Shown one piece after another: positions 16,068 through 23,543 of a DNA stretch of 33,280 nucleotides. Source of the stretch: Alphaproteobacteria bacterium (GTDB taxonomy: Bacteria; Pseudomonadota; Alphaproteobacteria; JAEULC01). The DNA lies in contig JADLEG010000150.1 in NCBI GenBank assembly GCA_020846275.1, positions 1 to 33,280 on the forward strand, given 5' to 3'. Numbering within the stretch: position 1 is the first letter of the stretch; each line of letters opens with the position of its first letter. The notes below the pieces were generated by a model, which did not search any database, was not told where the DNA came from, and was given only the letters and a program-made list of their open reading frames with translations. A program made the translations under genes and the position numbers.

Positions 16068-16484
16068 TTATGGTGCGCGGCCGAGCTTTGCCAGCTCGAC
16101 CTGGGCCCTCAGATCGATGTCATCCAGGATGGATTTGAGGCGCGGATCGCTGACCGTCTGGCGCCGTTCCGCCACCAGCTTGACCAGCGCCTCGATGCGG
16201 TCGGGGGACAGCCGGCCCTCGATCAGCCCCAGGCGCAGCTCGTCCAGGCGATCGAGCAGTTCCTCGCCATGCCTGCGGGCGGCGGCGTTGTTGCTCTGGT
16301 CCGGGTCGACTTCCTGGGCCGCGACGATGGCGCTGACCGAGGCGACGGCACCGGCACCGCCGGTCGCGGCACCCGATTCGACCTGCTTCAGCGTATCGGC
16401 GAAGGACGCGCCGGATCGGCCCCGTTCGACGCGGCGCACGCCGGCGCCGACCGTCCCGGCGGGCCCGGTGCGCTCGATCTTCAT
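16068..16484 (-). CDS. fliX: Flagellar assembly regulator FliX
   Basis: A 138-residue protein beginning MKIERTGP, with a low-complexity N-terminal third (Gly/Ala/Ser) and a helical C-terminal half (HGEELLDRLDELRLGLIEGRLSPDRIEALVKLVAERRQ), the arrangement of alphaproteobacterial FliX. In Caulobacter, FliX couples early basal-body assembly to the sigma-54 activator FlbD and so to expression of late flagellar genes. The frame runs on upstream to 16682, but ATG 16484 gives the family N-terminus. It is divergent from flgI, whose predicted promoter is sigma-54-like, which fits the FliX-FlbD scheme. No flbD is present in the window. Confidence 0.88.
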   Translation of the reverse strand: MKIERTGPAGTVGAGVRRVERGRSGASFADTLKQVESGAATGGAGAVASVSAIVAAQEVDPDQSNNAAARRHGEELLDRLDELRLGLIEGRLSPDRIEALVKLVAERRQTVSDPRLKSILDDIDLRAQVELAKLGRAP

Positions 16485-16631
16485 GGCCTGACCGCGCAAT
16501 TCATTGCGGCGCAGACTAGGCCAAACCCCCGCCGGTTGAAAGCAACGCCGGCGGACCACCCGGCAATTCTTGCCGCCCCGCCTCGGCAGGCCCTGCCCCG
16601 GCGGACCGGAACAGTCCCGCGGCGGCGGGTG

Positions 16632-16658
16632 TTTAACAAGGTATTCCAATAATTTAAC
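16632..16658 (+). promoter_or_regulatory. Two TTTAAC direct repeats upstream of the flgI promoter
   Basis: TTTAAC occurs at 16632-16637 and 16653-16658, 21 bases apart (two helical turns), in the only AT-rich stretch between fliX and flgI and just 14 bases before the candidate sigma-54 promoter. The placement suits an activator site. The TTAA halves resemble CtrA half-sites, but the gap (17 rather than 7 bases) is wrong for a CtrA box. Confidence 0.35.
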
Positions 16659-16671
16659 CCAAGGCAGCCGA

Positions 16672-16687
16672 TGGCACGGCATTCGCT
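16672..16687 (+). promoter_or_regulatory. Candidate sigma-54 promoter of the flgI operon
   Basis: TGGCACGGCATTCGCT matches the -24/-12 consensus TGGCAC-N5-TTGC with one mismatch (TCGC). The invariant GG (16673-16674) and GC (16685-16686) are separated by the required 10 bases. Transcription would start near 16698, some 23 bases before the flgI ATG. In Caulobacter, hook and ring genes of this class use sigma-54 with FlbD. Confidence 0.6.
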
Positions 16688-16720
16688 AGACAAGGGCGGA
16701 ACCATTGGGGTCGATCTGTC

Positions 16721-17854
16721 ATGTCGCTTGCCATGCGCGTTCTGGGTGTCGCGGGACTGGCGTTCCTGGCCGCAGCGCTTTGCGTCGCCCGGCCCGGCCC
16801 GGCGGGCGCGCAGTCGCGAATCAAGGACGTCGCCGAGTTCGAGAGCGTGCGCGCCAACATGCTGATCGGCTACGGGCTGGTCGTGGGCCTGAACGGCACC
16901 GGCGACAAGCTGGAAAACTCGATCTTCACCCGCGAGAGCCTGATCGGCATGCTCGAGCGCCTGGGCGTCAACGCGCGCAGCGAGGCGCTGAAGACCAAGA
17001 ACGTCGCGGCGGTGATGGTGACCGCCACCCTTCCCGCCTTCACGCGCCAGGGCAACCGCATCGACGTCACCGTCTCGACCATGGGCGATGCGACCAGCCT
17101 TCTGGGCGGCACATTGCTGGTGACGCCGCTCTTGGGCGCCGACGCCGAGGTCTATGCCGTGGCCCAGGGTTCGGTCGCGGTGGCGGGCTTCTCCGCCGGC
17201 GGCGCCGCGCAGACCGTGGTCAAGGGCGTGCCGACGACCGGCCGCATCGCCAACGGCGCGATCGTCGAGAAGGAAATCCGCTTCGAGCTGGGCCGCCTCA
17301 GCAACCTGCGCCTGACCCTGCGCAACCCCGACTTCACCACCTCGCGGCGCATCGCGCAGTCGATCAACGGCTTCATCGGCCAGCCGATCGCGCGGCCGAT
17401 CGACAACGCGACCGTGATCGTGGGCGTGCCGCAGAACTATCCGGGCGAGACCGTCGCGCTTCTGACCGACATCGAGCAATTGCCGGTCACGACCGACCAG
17501 GTCGCGCGCGTGGTGATCGACGAGACCACCGGCGTCATCGTGATGGGCGAGAACGTGCGCATCAGCACGGTGGCGGTGGCGCAGGGCAACCTGACGGTCC
17601 GCATCACCGAGACGCCGCAGGTCTCGCAGCCCGAACCCTTCTCGAACACCGGCCGGACCGTCGTGGTGCCGCGCACCGACATCCAGGTCGACGAGAACTC
17701 GGACCGCAAGCTGACGGTGCTGCCCGGCAGCGTGACGCTGCAGGAGCTGGTCAACGGCCTGAACGCGATGGGCATCGGCCCGCGCGACCTGATCGCCATC
17801 CTGCAGGCGATCAAGGCGGCCGGCGCCATGCAGGCCGAAATCGTGACGATGTAG
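16721..17854 (+). CDS. flgI: Flagellar P-ring protein
   Basis: A 377-residue periplasmic protein forming the P-ring around the flagellar rod in the peptidoglycan layer. It has a Sec signal peptide with probable cleavage after AGA at residue 30, then QSRIKDVAEFESVRANMLIGYGLVVGLNGTGDK, the diagnostic FlgI start. Other blocks are AAVMVTATLPAF, GNRIDVTVSTMGDATSLLGGTLLVTPL, NPDFTTSRRIAQSIN, VVIDETTGVIVMGENVRIS and the C-terminal IAILQAIKAAGAMQAEI. Length is usual (about 370). It is first in the operon after a candidate sigma-54 promoter; ATG 16721 has only a weak Shine-Dalgarno. The rod-binding gene follows after 10 bases. Confidence 0.98.
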   Translation: MSLAMRVLGVAGLAFLAAALCVARPGPAGAQSRIKDVAEFESVRANMLIGYGLVVGLNGTGDKLENSIFTRESLIGMLERLGVNARSEALKTKNVAAVMVTATLPAFTRQGNRIDVTVSTMGDATSLLGGTLLVTPLLGADAEVYAVAQGSVAVAGFSAGGAAQTVVKGVPTTGRIANGAIVEKEIRFELGRLSNLRLTLRNPDFTTSRRIAQSINGFIGQPIARPIDNATVIVGVPQNYPGETVALLTDIEQLPVTTDQVARVVIDETTGVIVMGENVRISTVAVAQGNLTVRITETPQVSQPEPFSNTGRTVVVPRTDIQVDENSDRKLTVLPGSVTLQELVNGLNAMGIGPRDLIAILQAIKAAGAMQAEIVTM

Positions 17855-17864
17855 GAGGCGTGCC

Positions 17865-18191
17865 ATGGCCGGCCCATCCGCGATCGCCACGCCCGGCATC
17901 GGCACCAGCGCCGTCGGCCGCGGCCCGTCGAGCCTCAACGTGCACGGCGATCCCAAGGCCGCGCAGAAGGCGGCCAAGGAATTCGAGGCGATGTTCCTGT
18001 CGCAGATGTTCGGCCACATGTTCGAGGGCATCAAGACGGACGGCCTGTTCGGCGGCGGCAATGCCGAGAAGATCTACCGCTCGCTGCTGGTCGACGAATA
18101 CGGCAAGGCGATGGCGAATGCCGGCGGCATCGGCATCGCCGACCAGGTCATGAAGGAAATCCTGCGCAACCAGGAGGCAAGCAAGCCATGA
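17865..18191 (+). CDS. Rod-binding protein, FlgJ N-terminal-domain type
   Basis: A 108-residue stand-alone Rod-binding domain. The core is AAKEFEAMFLSQMFGHMFEGIKTDGLFGGGNAEKIYRSLLVDEYGKAMA, matching the N-terminal half of enterobacterial FlgJ and Caulobacter CheL. It caps or scaffolds the growing rod in the periplasm. The muramidase domain of enterobacterial FlgJ is missing, as usual in alphaproteobacteria, so wall cleavage must be done by another enzyme. A good ribosome binding site (GGAGG) precedes ATG 17865. The stop overlaps the next start (ATGA). Confidence 0.92.
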   Translation: MAGPSAIATPGIGTSAVGRGPSSLNVHGDPKAAQKAAKEFEAMFLSQMFGHMFEGIKTDGLFGGGNAEKIYRSLLVDEYGKAMANAGGIGIADQVMKEILRNQEASKP

Positions 18192-18685
18192 ACCAGAAGA
18201 CGATCGTCGAGGCGCCGAAGGCGACGAGCCCGAAGCCCCTCTCGCCGGAAGCGGCCAAGGGCGCGGTCGACGAGCTGATCGCGATCGCCAGCCGCCTGAT
18301 CGGCGTGATGGAGCACGAGACCGCGCTCTTGGACCAGATGAAGGTGTCGGCGATCGTCGCCGGCCAGGTCGACAAGGACCGCCTGGCCCGCGGCTTCGAG
18401 GTCAAGCTGCGCGCGCTGGCGGCCGACAAGCAGGCCATCAAGGCGCTCGCGCCGGCGCTGCGCGTCGAGTTCGAGGGCGCGATGACGCGGTTCCGCGCGG
18501 CCATGGGCGCCAACGAGCGCGCGTTGCGCGCCGCGCGCGAGGCCAACGAGCGGGTCGTGAAGTCGATCGTCGACGCCGCCCAGGCGCAGTCGGCGCCGCG
18601 CCATGCCTATTCCGCCGCCGGCACGCTGGGCACCGCCGGCGCGCGCGAGCGCACCCAGCCGATCGCGCTGGACCAGCGGCTCTAG
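18188..18685 (+). CDS. FlgN-like flagellar export chaperone (probable)
   Basis: A 165-residue, almost wholly helical protein without a signal peptide. Residues about 20-145 show heptad-like spacing (LIAIASRLIGVMEHETALLDQMKVSAI, then LAADKQAIKAL), as in FlgN chaperones that hold FlgK and FlgL before export. The start ATG overlaps the upstream stop (ATGA), and flgK begins 25 bases after its end, the usual place for a FlgN. Sequence similarity between FlgN proteins is low, so the call rests on helix pattern, size and neighbours. Confidence 0.7.
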   Translation: MNQKTIVEAPKATSPKPLSPEAAKGAVDELIAIASRLIGVMEHETALLDQMKVSAIVAGQVDKDRLARGFEVKLRALAADKQAIKALAPALRVEFEGAMTRFRAAMGANERALRAAREANERVVKSIVDAAQAQSAPRHAYSAAGTLGTAGARERTQPIALDQRL

Positions 18686-18710
18686 GACCTAGCCGCAAGA
18701 GGACGCCGCC

Positions 18711-20828
18711 ATGTCGCTGACCGTAGCCCTCCGTACCGCGCTCTCGGCGCTGCAGACCACGCAGTCGCAGCTCCAGGTGACGTCGAACAACATCGCCAAC
18801 GTCAACACGGCCGGCTACACGCGCAAGACCCAGACCGTCAGCTCGATCGTGCTGGACGGCACGGGCGCCGGCGTCCGCGCGGACACCATCAAGCGCACGG
18901 TCGACGCCTTCCTGTCCCGCCAGGTGCGCGACCAGGCCAGCACCAGCAGCATGTACACGGTGATGAACCAGTACCTGCAGAGCATGCAGGACCAGTTCGG
19001 CACGCCGGCCGACAACACGTCGCTGACCGGGTCGGTCTCCTCGCTGGCGAGCGCGCTGGCGGCGCTCGCCAACACGCCGGAAAGCCCGACCCAGGCCTCG
19101 GCGGTGATCGGCCAGGCGCAGCTGCTGGCGCAGCAGCTCAACGCCTATTCGTCGAGCCTGCAGGGCATGCGCGCGGATACCGACAAGGCGATCTCGGCCG
19201 CGGTGACGGATATCAACACCGCGCTCGACCGCATCGGCGAGCTGAACGCGCAGATCATGCGCGCCAAGGCGCTGAACCAGGGCCTGGGCGACCTGCAGGA
19301 CCAGCGCGACCAGCTCGTGCGCCAGGTCTCGGAATTCATGGACGTGCGCAGCTACGAGCGCGACAACGGCGAGATGGTGCTGATGACCGGCGCCGGCCGC
19401 CGGCTGGTGGACGGCAACCAGGTCGAGCACCTCTCGCACACCTCGTCGGCCTCGCTCGGCGCCAGCACGACCTATATCGACCCGTCGGTCACCGGCTTCT
19501 ACAACACCGGCGGCGTGGCCGGAATCTATCTGGGCACGCCGCCCGACACGACCAACGGCACCAACGACATCACCAGCGAGATCGCCAACGGCAAGCTGAA
19601 GGCGCTGATCGACCTGCGCGACGATTCGCTGCCGGGCATGCAGTCCTCGCTCGACGAATTGGCGACGCAGCTGCGCGACGCGCTCAACGCCGCCCACAAT
19701 AACGGCGCCGCCTTCCCGCCGCCGACCACGCTTACCGGCTCGCAGTCGGTGGTGGGAACCGACCCGTTCAACGGCGCCGGCGCGTTCCGCATCGCGCTGG
19801 TCAACACCACGACCGGCGCGGTCGCCAACGTCGCCGACATCAACCTGGCCGGGCTTACCACCGTCAACCAGGTGATCAACGCGATCAACACGGCGGCCGG
19901 CCTGGGCGGCAACGTCACCGCCTCGATCGTCGGCGGCAAGCTGCAACTCGCCACCGGCAACGGCACCGGCATCGTCATCAACGAGAACACCAGCGCGATC
20001 CCGGTGGGCGACGACACGCGCGGCCTGTCGCAGTATTTCGGGCTGAACGACCTCTATGTCGCCGGCAACAACTACGCGAGCTACGACAGCAACGTACAGA
20101 CGAGCGCCACCGCGGCGCTGGGCATCACCGGGCCGCTGACGTTCCAGTTCGGCGCCTCGACGGTCAGCGTCGCCGTGGCGGCGACCGACAGCATTGCCGA
20201 CATCGCCGCCGCCATCAACGGCACCGCCGCGCTGACCGCGGCGGGCATCCGCGCCGGCGTCATCGCCGACGCATCGGGCTTCCGCCTGCGCGTGGCCGAT
20301 TCCGGCGGCGACAATTTCCTCTTGAGCAGCGCCGGCACGGCGGTCACGGGCCTAGGCATGACGGCCCAGCGGGTCGGCTCGGCCGCGCAGATCGCGGTCC
20401 GCCAGACGCTGGTCACCAACCCGAACCTGGTCACGCGCGGCGACGTGTCGACCACCGCGGTGGTGGGCGACCTCGACATCGGCAGCGGCGACGCCGATGC
20501 CGCGCAGCGCCTGGCCGACGTGTTCTCGGCGTCGCTGGCGTTCCCGGCCAACGGCAACAACCTGCCGGCGCTGAACGCGACGCTGGGCGGCTTCGCCACC
20601 CAGGTGATCTCCTCCGCGGCGACCCAGGCCTCCACGACGTCCAGCCAGCTCGACTTCGCCAAGAGCCTGCTGACGCAGCTCGACACGCGGCTGCAGAACG
20701 ACAGCGGCGTCAACCTGGACGAGGAACTGGCCAACCTGACCGTGCTGCAGAACGCCTATGGCGCCGCGGCGCGGGTGATCACGGTGACCAACGACCTCTT
20801 CGGCGAACTGACCAATCTCCTGCGGTAA
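18711..20828 (+). CDS. flgK: Flagellar hook-associated protein 1
   Basis: A 705-residue hook-filament junction protein. The N-terminal D0 helix begins SLTVALRTALSALQTTQSQLQVTSNNIANVNTAGYTRKTQTV, with the flagellar rod/hook SNNIAN-x-NT-x-GY motif. The C-terminus closes with NLTVLQNAYGAAARVITVTNDLFGELTNLL, which pairs with the N-terminal helix in the assembled ring. The middle (about residues 220-600) is Gly/Thr/Ala/Asn-rich and beta-like, making it longer than enteric FlgK (about 545); the extra length is surface-exposed domain. GAGGA precedes ATG 18711. The abundance of Ser and Thr in this exposed part is a possible target for the nearby glycosyltransferases. Confidence 0.95.
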   Translation: MSLTVALRTALSALQTTQSQLQVTSNNIANVNTAGYTRKTQTVSSIVLDGTGAGVRADTIKRTVDAFLSRQVRDQASTSSMYTVMNQYLQSMQDQFGTPADNTSLTGSVSSLASALAALANTPESPTQASAVIGQAQLLAQQLNAYSSSLQGMRADTDKAISAAVTDINTALDRIGELNAQIMRAKALNQGLGDLQDQRDQLVRQVSEFMDVRSYERDNGEMVLMTGAGRRLVDGNQVEHLSHTSSASLGASTTYIDPSVTGFYNTGGVAGIYLGTPPDTTNGTNDITSEIANGKLKALIDLRDDSLPGMQSSLDELATQLRDALNAAHNNGAAFPPPTTLTGSQSVVGTDPFNGAGAFRIALVNTTTGAVANVADINLAGLTTVNQVINAINTAAGLGGNVTASIVGGKLQLATGNGTGIVINENTSAIPVGDDTRGLSQYFGLNDLYVAGNNYASYDSNVQTSATAALGITGPLTFQFGASTVSVAVAATDSIADIAAAINGTAALTAAGIRAGVIADASGFRLRVADSGGDNFLLSSAGTAVTGLGMTAQRVGSAAQIAVRQTLVTNPNLVTRGDVSTTAVVGDLDIGSGDADAAQRLADVFSASLAFPANGNNLPALNATLGGFATQVISSAATQASTTSSQLDFAKSLLTQLDTRLQNDSGVNLDEELANLTVLQNAYGAAARVITVTNDLFGELTNLLR

Positions 20829-20848
20829 GCGGACAGGCGGTACGTGCC

Positions 20849-21901
20849 ATGACCCGGATCTCGACCCTCGCGCAGAGTTCGCTGCTGACGTCCTACATGC
20901 TGGGCACCCAGTCGCGCATCGCCGACACCCAGGTGCAGGTGGGCACCGGCCAGAAGTCGCAGCGCTATGACGGCATCGCGCCGGACGTGTCGCGCCTCTT
21001 GAACCTGGAAACCCAGCGCGACGGCGCCAAGGCCTATGTCGCCGGCATCACGACCGTGCAGACCCGCCTGAAGCTGATGAACTCGGGGCTGGAGAACATC
21101 GAGGACATCGCCAACGACATGAAGAGCCTGCTGACCAGCACGATCAACACCCAGGCCGCCTACGACGGCGCGATCTGGAACCGCGCCGACGACGTGCTGA
21201 AGCAGATCCAGGAGGTGCTGAACACGCAGGACGATTCCGGCTTCCTGTTCGCCGGCGCGCGCCGCGACAAGGCGCCGACCGACCTGACCTACGCCACGAT
21301 CAACGCGGCCCCGCCCTTCCCCGCCGCGCCGGCCGGCGGCCCGCCGCCGCTCGCGCCCGCGCCGCCGCTGACCCTGACCCAGATCGACCAGATCGCCGAC
21401 GCCTACTACAGCGGCTCGACCACCAGCAGCAACCTCAGCATCCGCATCAGCGACAACGTGGCGCCGATCAGCTACGGCGTGACCGCCGACGCCGAGGCGT
21501 TCAAGTTCCTGATCGCCGGGCTGCACATGGTGCGCCAGGCGAACAGCAAGTTCCCGGCCAATCCCACGGCGACCACCGACATCGACCAGGCCTACCTGCA
21601 GAACGGGCTGGAGCTGATCAGCAAGGCGATCGCCGGCGAGCCGACCGCGAACTATCCCGCCCAGGCGCAGGGCCTGCGCCAGATCGCCGGCCAGGTGGCG
21701 GCGACCAACGGCGTGCTGGGCACCATGCTCGAGCGCCACACGAATTTCATCGGCTACACCGAGACCACCATCGGCAACATCGAGCAGGTCGACCCCGCCG
21801 AGGCCGCCGTCAAGCTGAACAGCGACCAGCTTGCCCTTCAGGCATCGCTCAGCACCATCGCGCGCCTGAAGGACATAACCCTCTTGAACTACCTGAGCTA
21901 A
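20849..21901 (+). CDS. flgL: Flagellar hook-associated protein 3 (flagellin-like)
   Basis: A 350-residue junction protein with flagellin-like ends: MTRISTLAQSSLLTSYMLGTQSRIADTQVQVGTGQKSQRYDGIAPD at the N-terminus and EQVDPAEAAVKLNSDQLALQASLSTIARLKDITLLNYL at the C-terminus. A short Pro/Ala-rich loop (about residues 152-172, PPFPAAPAGG and similar) breaks the middle and probably lies on the surface. It begins 20 bases after flgK. Flagellin itself is at the right edge of the window and has a different C-terminus, so this gene is not the filament gene. Confidence 0.94.
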   Translation: MTRISTLAQSSLLTSYMLGTQSRIADTQVQVGTGQKSQRYDGIAPDVSRLLNLETQRDGAKAYVAGITTVQTRLKLMNSGLENIEDIANDMKSLLTSTINTQAAYDGAIWNRADDVLKQIQEVLNTQDDSGFLFAGARRDKAPTDLTYATINAAPPFPAAPAGGPPPLAPAPPLTLTQIDQIADAYYSGSTTSSNLSIRISDNVAPISYGVTADAEAFKFLIAGLHMVRQANSKFPANPTATTDIDQAYLQNGLELISKAIAGEPTANYPAQAQGLRQIAGQVAATNGVLGTMLERHTNFIGYTETTIGNIEQVDPAEAAVKLNSDQLALQASLSTIARLKDITLLNYLS

Positions 21902-21912
21902 GGAGCCTTTCC

Positions 21913-22173
21913 ATGTCCGCGTTCACTGCCACCAACACCTACGACACCCAGAAGACCACGGCCGAGCCGCGGCTGACGGTCCAGCACGGCGTCATGATTC
22001 GCAACACCGAGAATCTGCGCAAGCTGAACGAGTTGCTCGCGAGCGGGTGGCGCGTCGTCAACAGCACGGCGTTCGAGCCCGGCGCGGTCCTGCTGGTGAT
22101 CGAAGCCGAGGGCGATCCGGAGGCCGTGGCGGAGTTCCGCCAGGTGTTCGGCACGCCCGTCGGCACGGCGTGA
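21913..22173 (+). CDS. Small protein of unknown function in the flagellar operon
   Basis: An 86-residue protein that I do not recognise. It is soluble and has no signal peptide. The first 20 residues are Thr-rich; residues 22-80 look like a compact alpha/beta domain (RLTVQHGVMIRNTENLRKLNELLASGWRVVNSTAF, then AVLLVIEAEGDPEAVAEF). It has a strong ribosome binding site (AAGGAGC), starts 11 bases after flgL and overlaps the next gene (GTGA). It is therefore co-expressed with flgKL and the TPR-transferases. Confidence 0.8.
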   Translation: MSAFTATNTYDTQKTTAEPRLTVQHGVMIRNTENLRKLNELLASGWRVVNSTAFEPGAVLLVIEAEGDPEAVAEFRQVFGTPVGTA

Positions 22174-23543
22174 CCGCGCGGGCGGACGCAACGTCGACCG
22201 CCCACGCGGGCATGAAGCCCGCCGCCGCCACGATCATGGCCGCCACCGACAAGCTGGGGCTTGCGACCGGCGCGACCCAAGCGTCGGCGGATGCGCTGTG
22301 CGATCGGGCGGTGGAACGCCATCGCGACGGCGAGCCCGAGCGCGCGGTCGCGGCCTGCGTCGAGGCGCTGGCAATCGATCCCGGCCACGGCCCGGCGCGG
22401 CTCAACCTCGCCTGCATCCTGCGCGAGCTGGACCGGCTGGAGGAGGCTGTGGTGCACGCCACCCGCGCCGAAGCGGTCGGCCTCGCGCGCGGCGACCAGG
22501 GCCTCGTTGTCGATGCGCGCTTCAATCGCGGCCTTGCGCGCCTCGGCCTCGGCGAGCTCGCCGAGGGCTGGGCCGACTGGAACGCGCGGCTGGGCCAGCC
22601 GCAATGGACCCGCTTCGACCCGGCCCGGCGCTGGAACGGCGAACCCCTCGCGGGACGCCGGCTGGTCGTCCGCCGCGAGCAGGGCATCGGCGACGAATTG
22701 TTCTTCGCCACCTGCTACAAGGCGCTGCTCCGGCGCTGCGGCGGTCCCGGCGGCGGCCCGGTCGCGATCGAATGCGACCTGCGCATCCAGGCCGCGCTGG
22801 CCCGCGCCCTGCTTGGCGTCGCGCTGCCCGGCGTCGCGCTGCCTGACGTCGCGCTGCACGGCATCGACACCGTCGCCGGGCGCGCCGCGGCGCAGTCCGG
22901 CCTTCCCCTTCCGGCCGGCGCGCGGCGCGCGCCCGAGGGCGACCTGTGGGTGGCGGCGGGCAGCCTTCCCGGCCTGCTCGGGCGGCCCGTCGACCTTCCG
23001 CCGGATGGCGCGCTGCTGGCGCCGCTGCCGGCACTCGCAACGCGCTGGCGCCAGCGCCTCGACGCGCTGCCGGGCGCGGGGCCCGTGGTCGGATTGTGCT
23101 GGCGCAGCAGCATGGCCAGCGGCAGGCGCGACCGGTTGCAGGCCGCGATCGGCGATCTTGCTCCGCTGCTGCAACTGCCGGACATCCGGCCGGCCGGTCT
23201 GCAGATCGGCCCGCGGCCGGGCGAACTGGCGGAGGCCGAGGCGCTGGCCGGCCGCAAGCTGGAGACGTTTCCCGAGCTCGACCTCGCCAACGATTTCGAG
23301 CAGGCCCTGGCGCTGGTCGCGGCCTGCGACCTGGTGATCGCGGTCGGCACCTGGATCGTGCCGCTGGCCGGCATGGTCGGCACGCCCGTCTGGTATCTGA
23401 TGCCGCTGCGCGACTACTGGACGGTGGGGACCGATACGATCCCGTGGTTCGACGACATGCGCTGCTACGACGCGCGCGAGGGGCGGTTCGTCGGCGCGGC
23501 GGCGCGGATGGCGCAGGACTTCCGCCTGGAGGGCTGGCGATGA
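22170..23543 (+). CDS. TPR protein with degenerate GT9-like glycosyltransferase domain
   Basis: A 457-residue protein. Residues about 40-130 are TPR-like (AIDPGHGPARLNLACILRELDRLEEAVVHA). The rest resembles the heptosyltransferase-like (GT9) C-domain often fused to TPRs: VVRREQGIGDELFF and GLCWRSS are present. The segment expected as (S/D)-D-T-x-x-x-H-L-A reads AVGTWIVPLAG, so the key Asp and His are lost. It may be a non-catalytic partner of the next gene. Start is GTG 22170, overlapping the preceding stop (GTGA); ATG 22212 is the alternative. Three 15-bp tandem repeats lie in the coding region. It likely acts in the cytoplasm on flagellar substrates (inference from context). Confidence 0.75.
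   Translation: MTARADATSTAHAGMKPAAATIMAATDKLGLATGATQASADALCDRAVERHRDGEPERAVAACVEALAIDPGHGPARLNLACILRELDRLEEAVVHATRAEAVGLARGDQGLVVDARFNRGLARLGLGELAEGWADWNARLGQPQWTRFDPARRWNGEPLAGRRLVVRREQGIGDELFFATCYKALLRRCGGPGGGPVAIECDLRIQAALARALLGVALPGVALPDVALHGIDTVAGRAAAQSGLPLPAGARRAPEGDLWVAAGSLPGLLGRPVDLPPDGALLAPLPALATRWRQRLDALPGAGPVVGLCWRSSMASGRRDRLQAAIGDLAPLLQLPDIRPAGLQIGPRPGELAEAEALAGRKLETFPELDLANDFEQALALVAACDLVIAVGTWIVPLAGMVGTPVWYLMPLRDYWTVGTDTIPWFDDMRCYDAREGRFVGAAARMAQDFRLEGWR
22815..22859 (+). repeat. Three tandem 15-bp repeats within a coding region
   Basis: GGCGTCGCGCTGCCC is repeated at 22815-22829, 22830-22844 (one change) and 22845-22859 (GACGTCGCGCTGCAC). They encode GVALP, GVALP, DVALH in frame. 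Loss or gain of a unit would keep the frame. Confidence 0.9.

Noticed and set aside
16632..16658. CtrA binding box upstream of flgI
   Set aside because: The TTAA halves are 17 bases apart; CtrA sites need 7. Kept only as a direct repeat.
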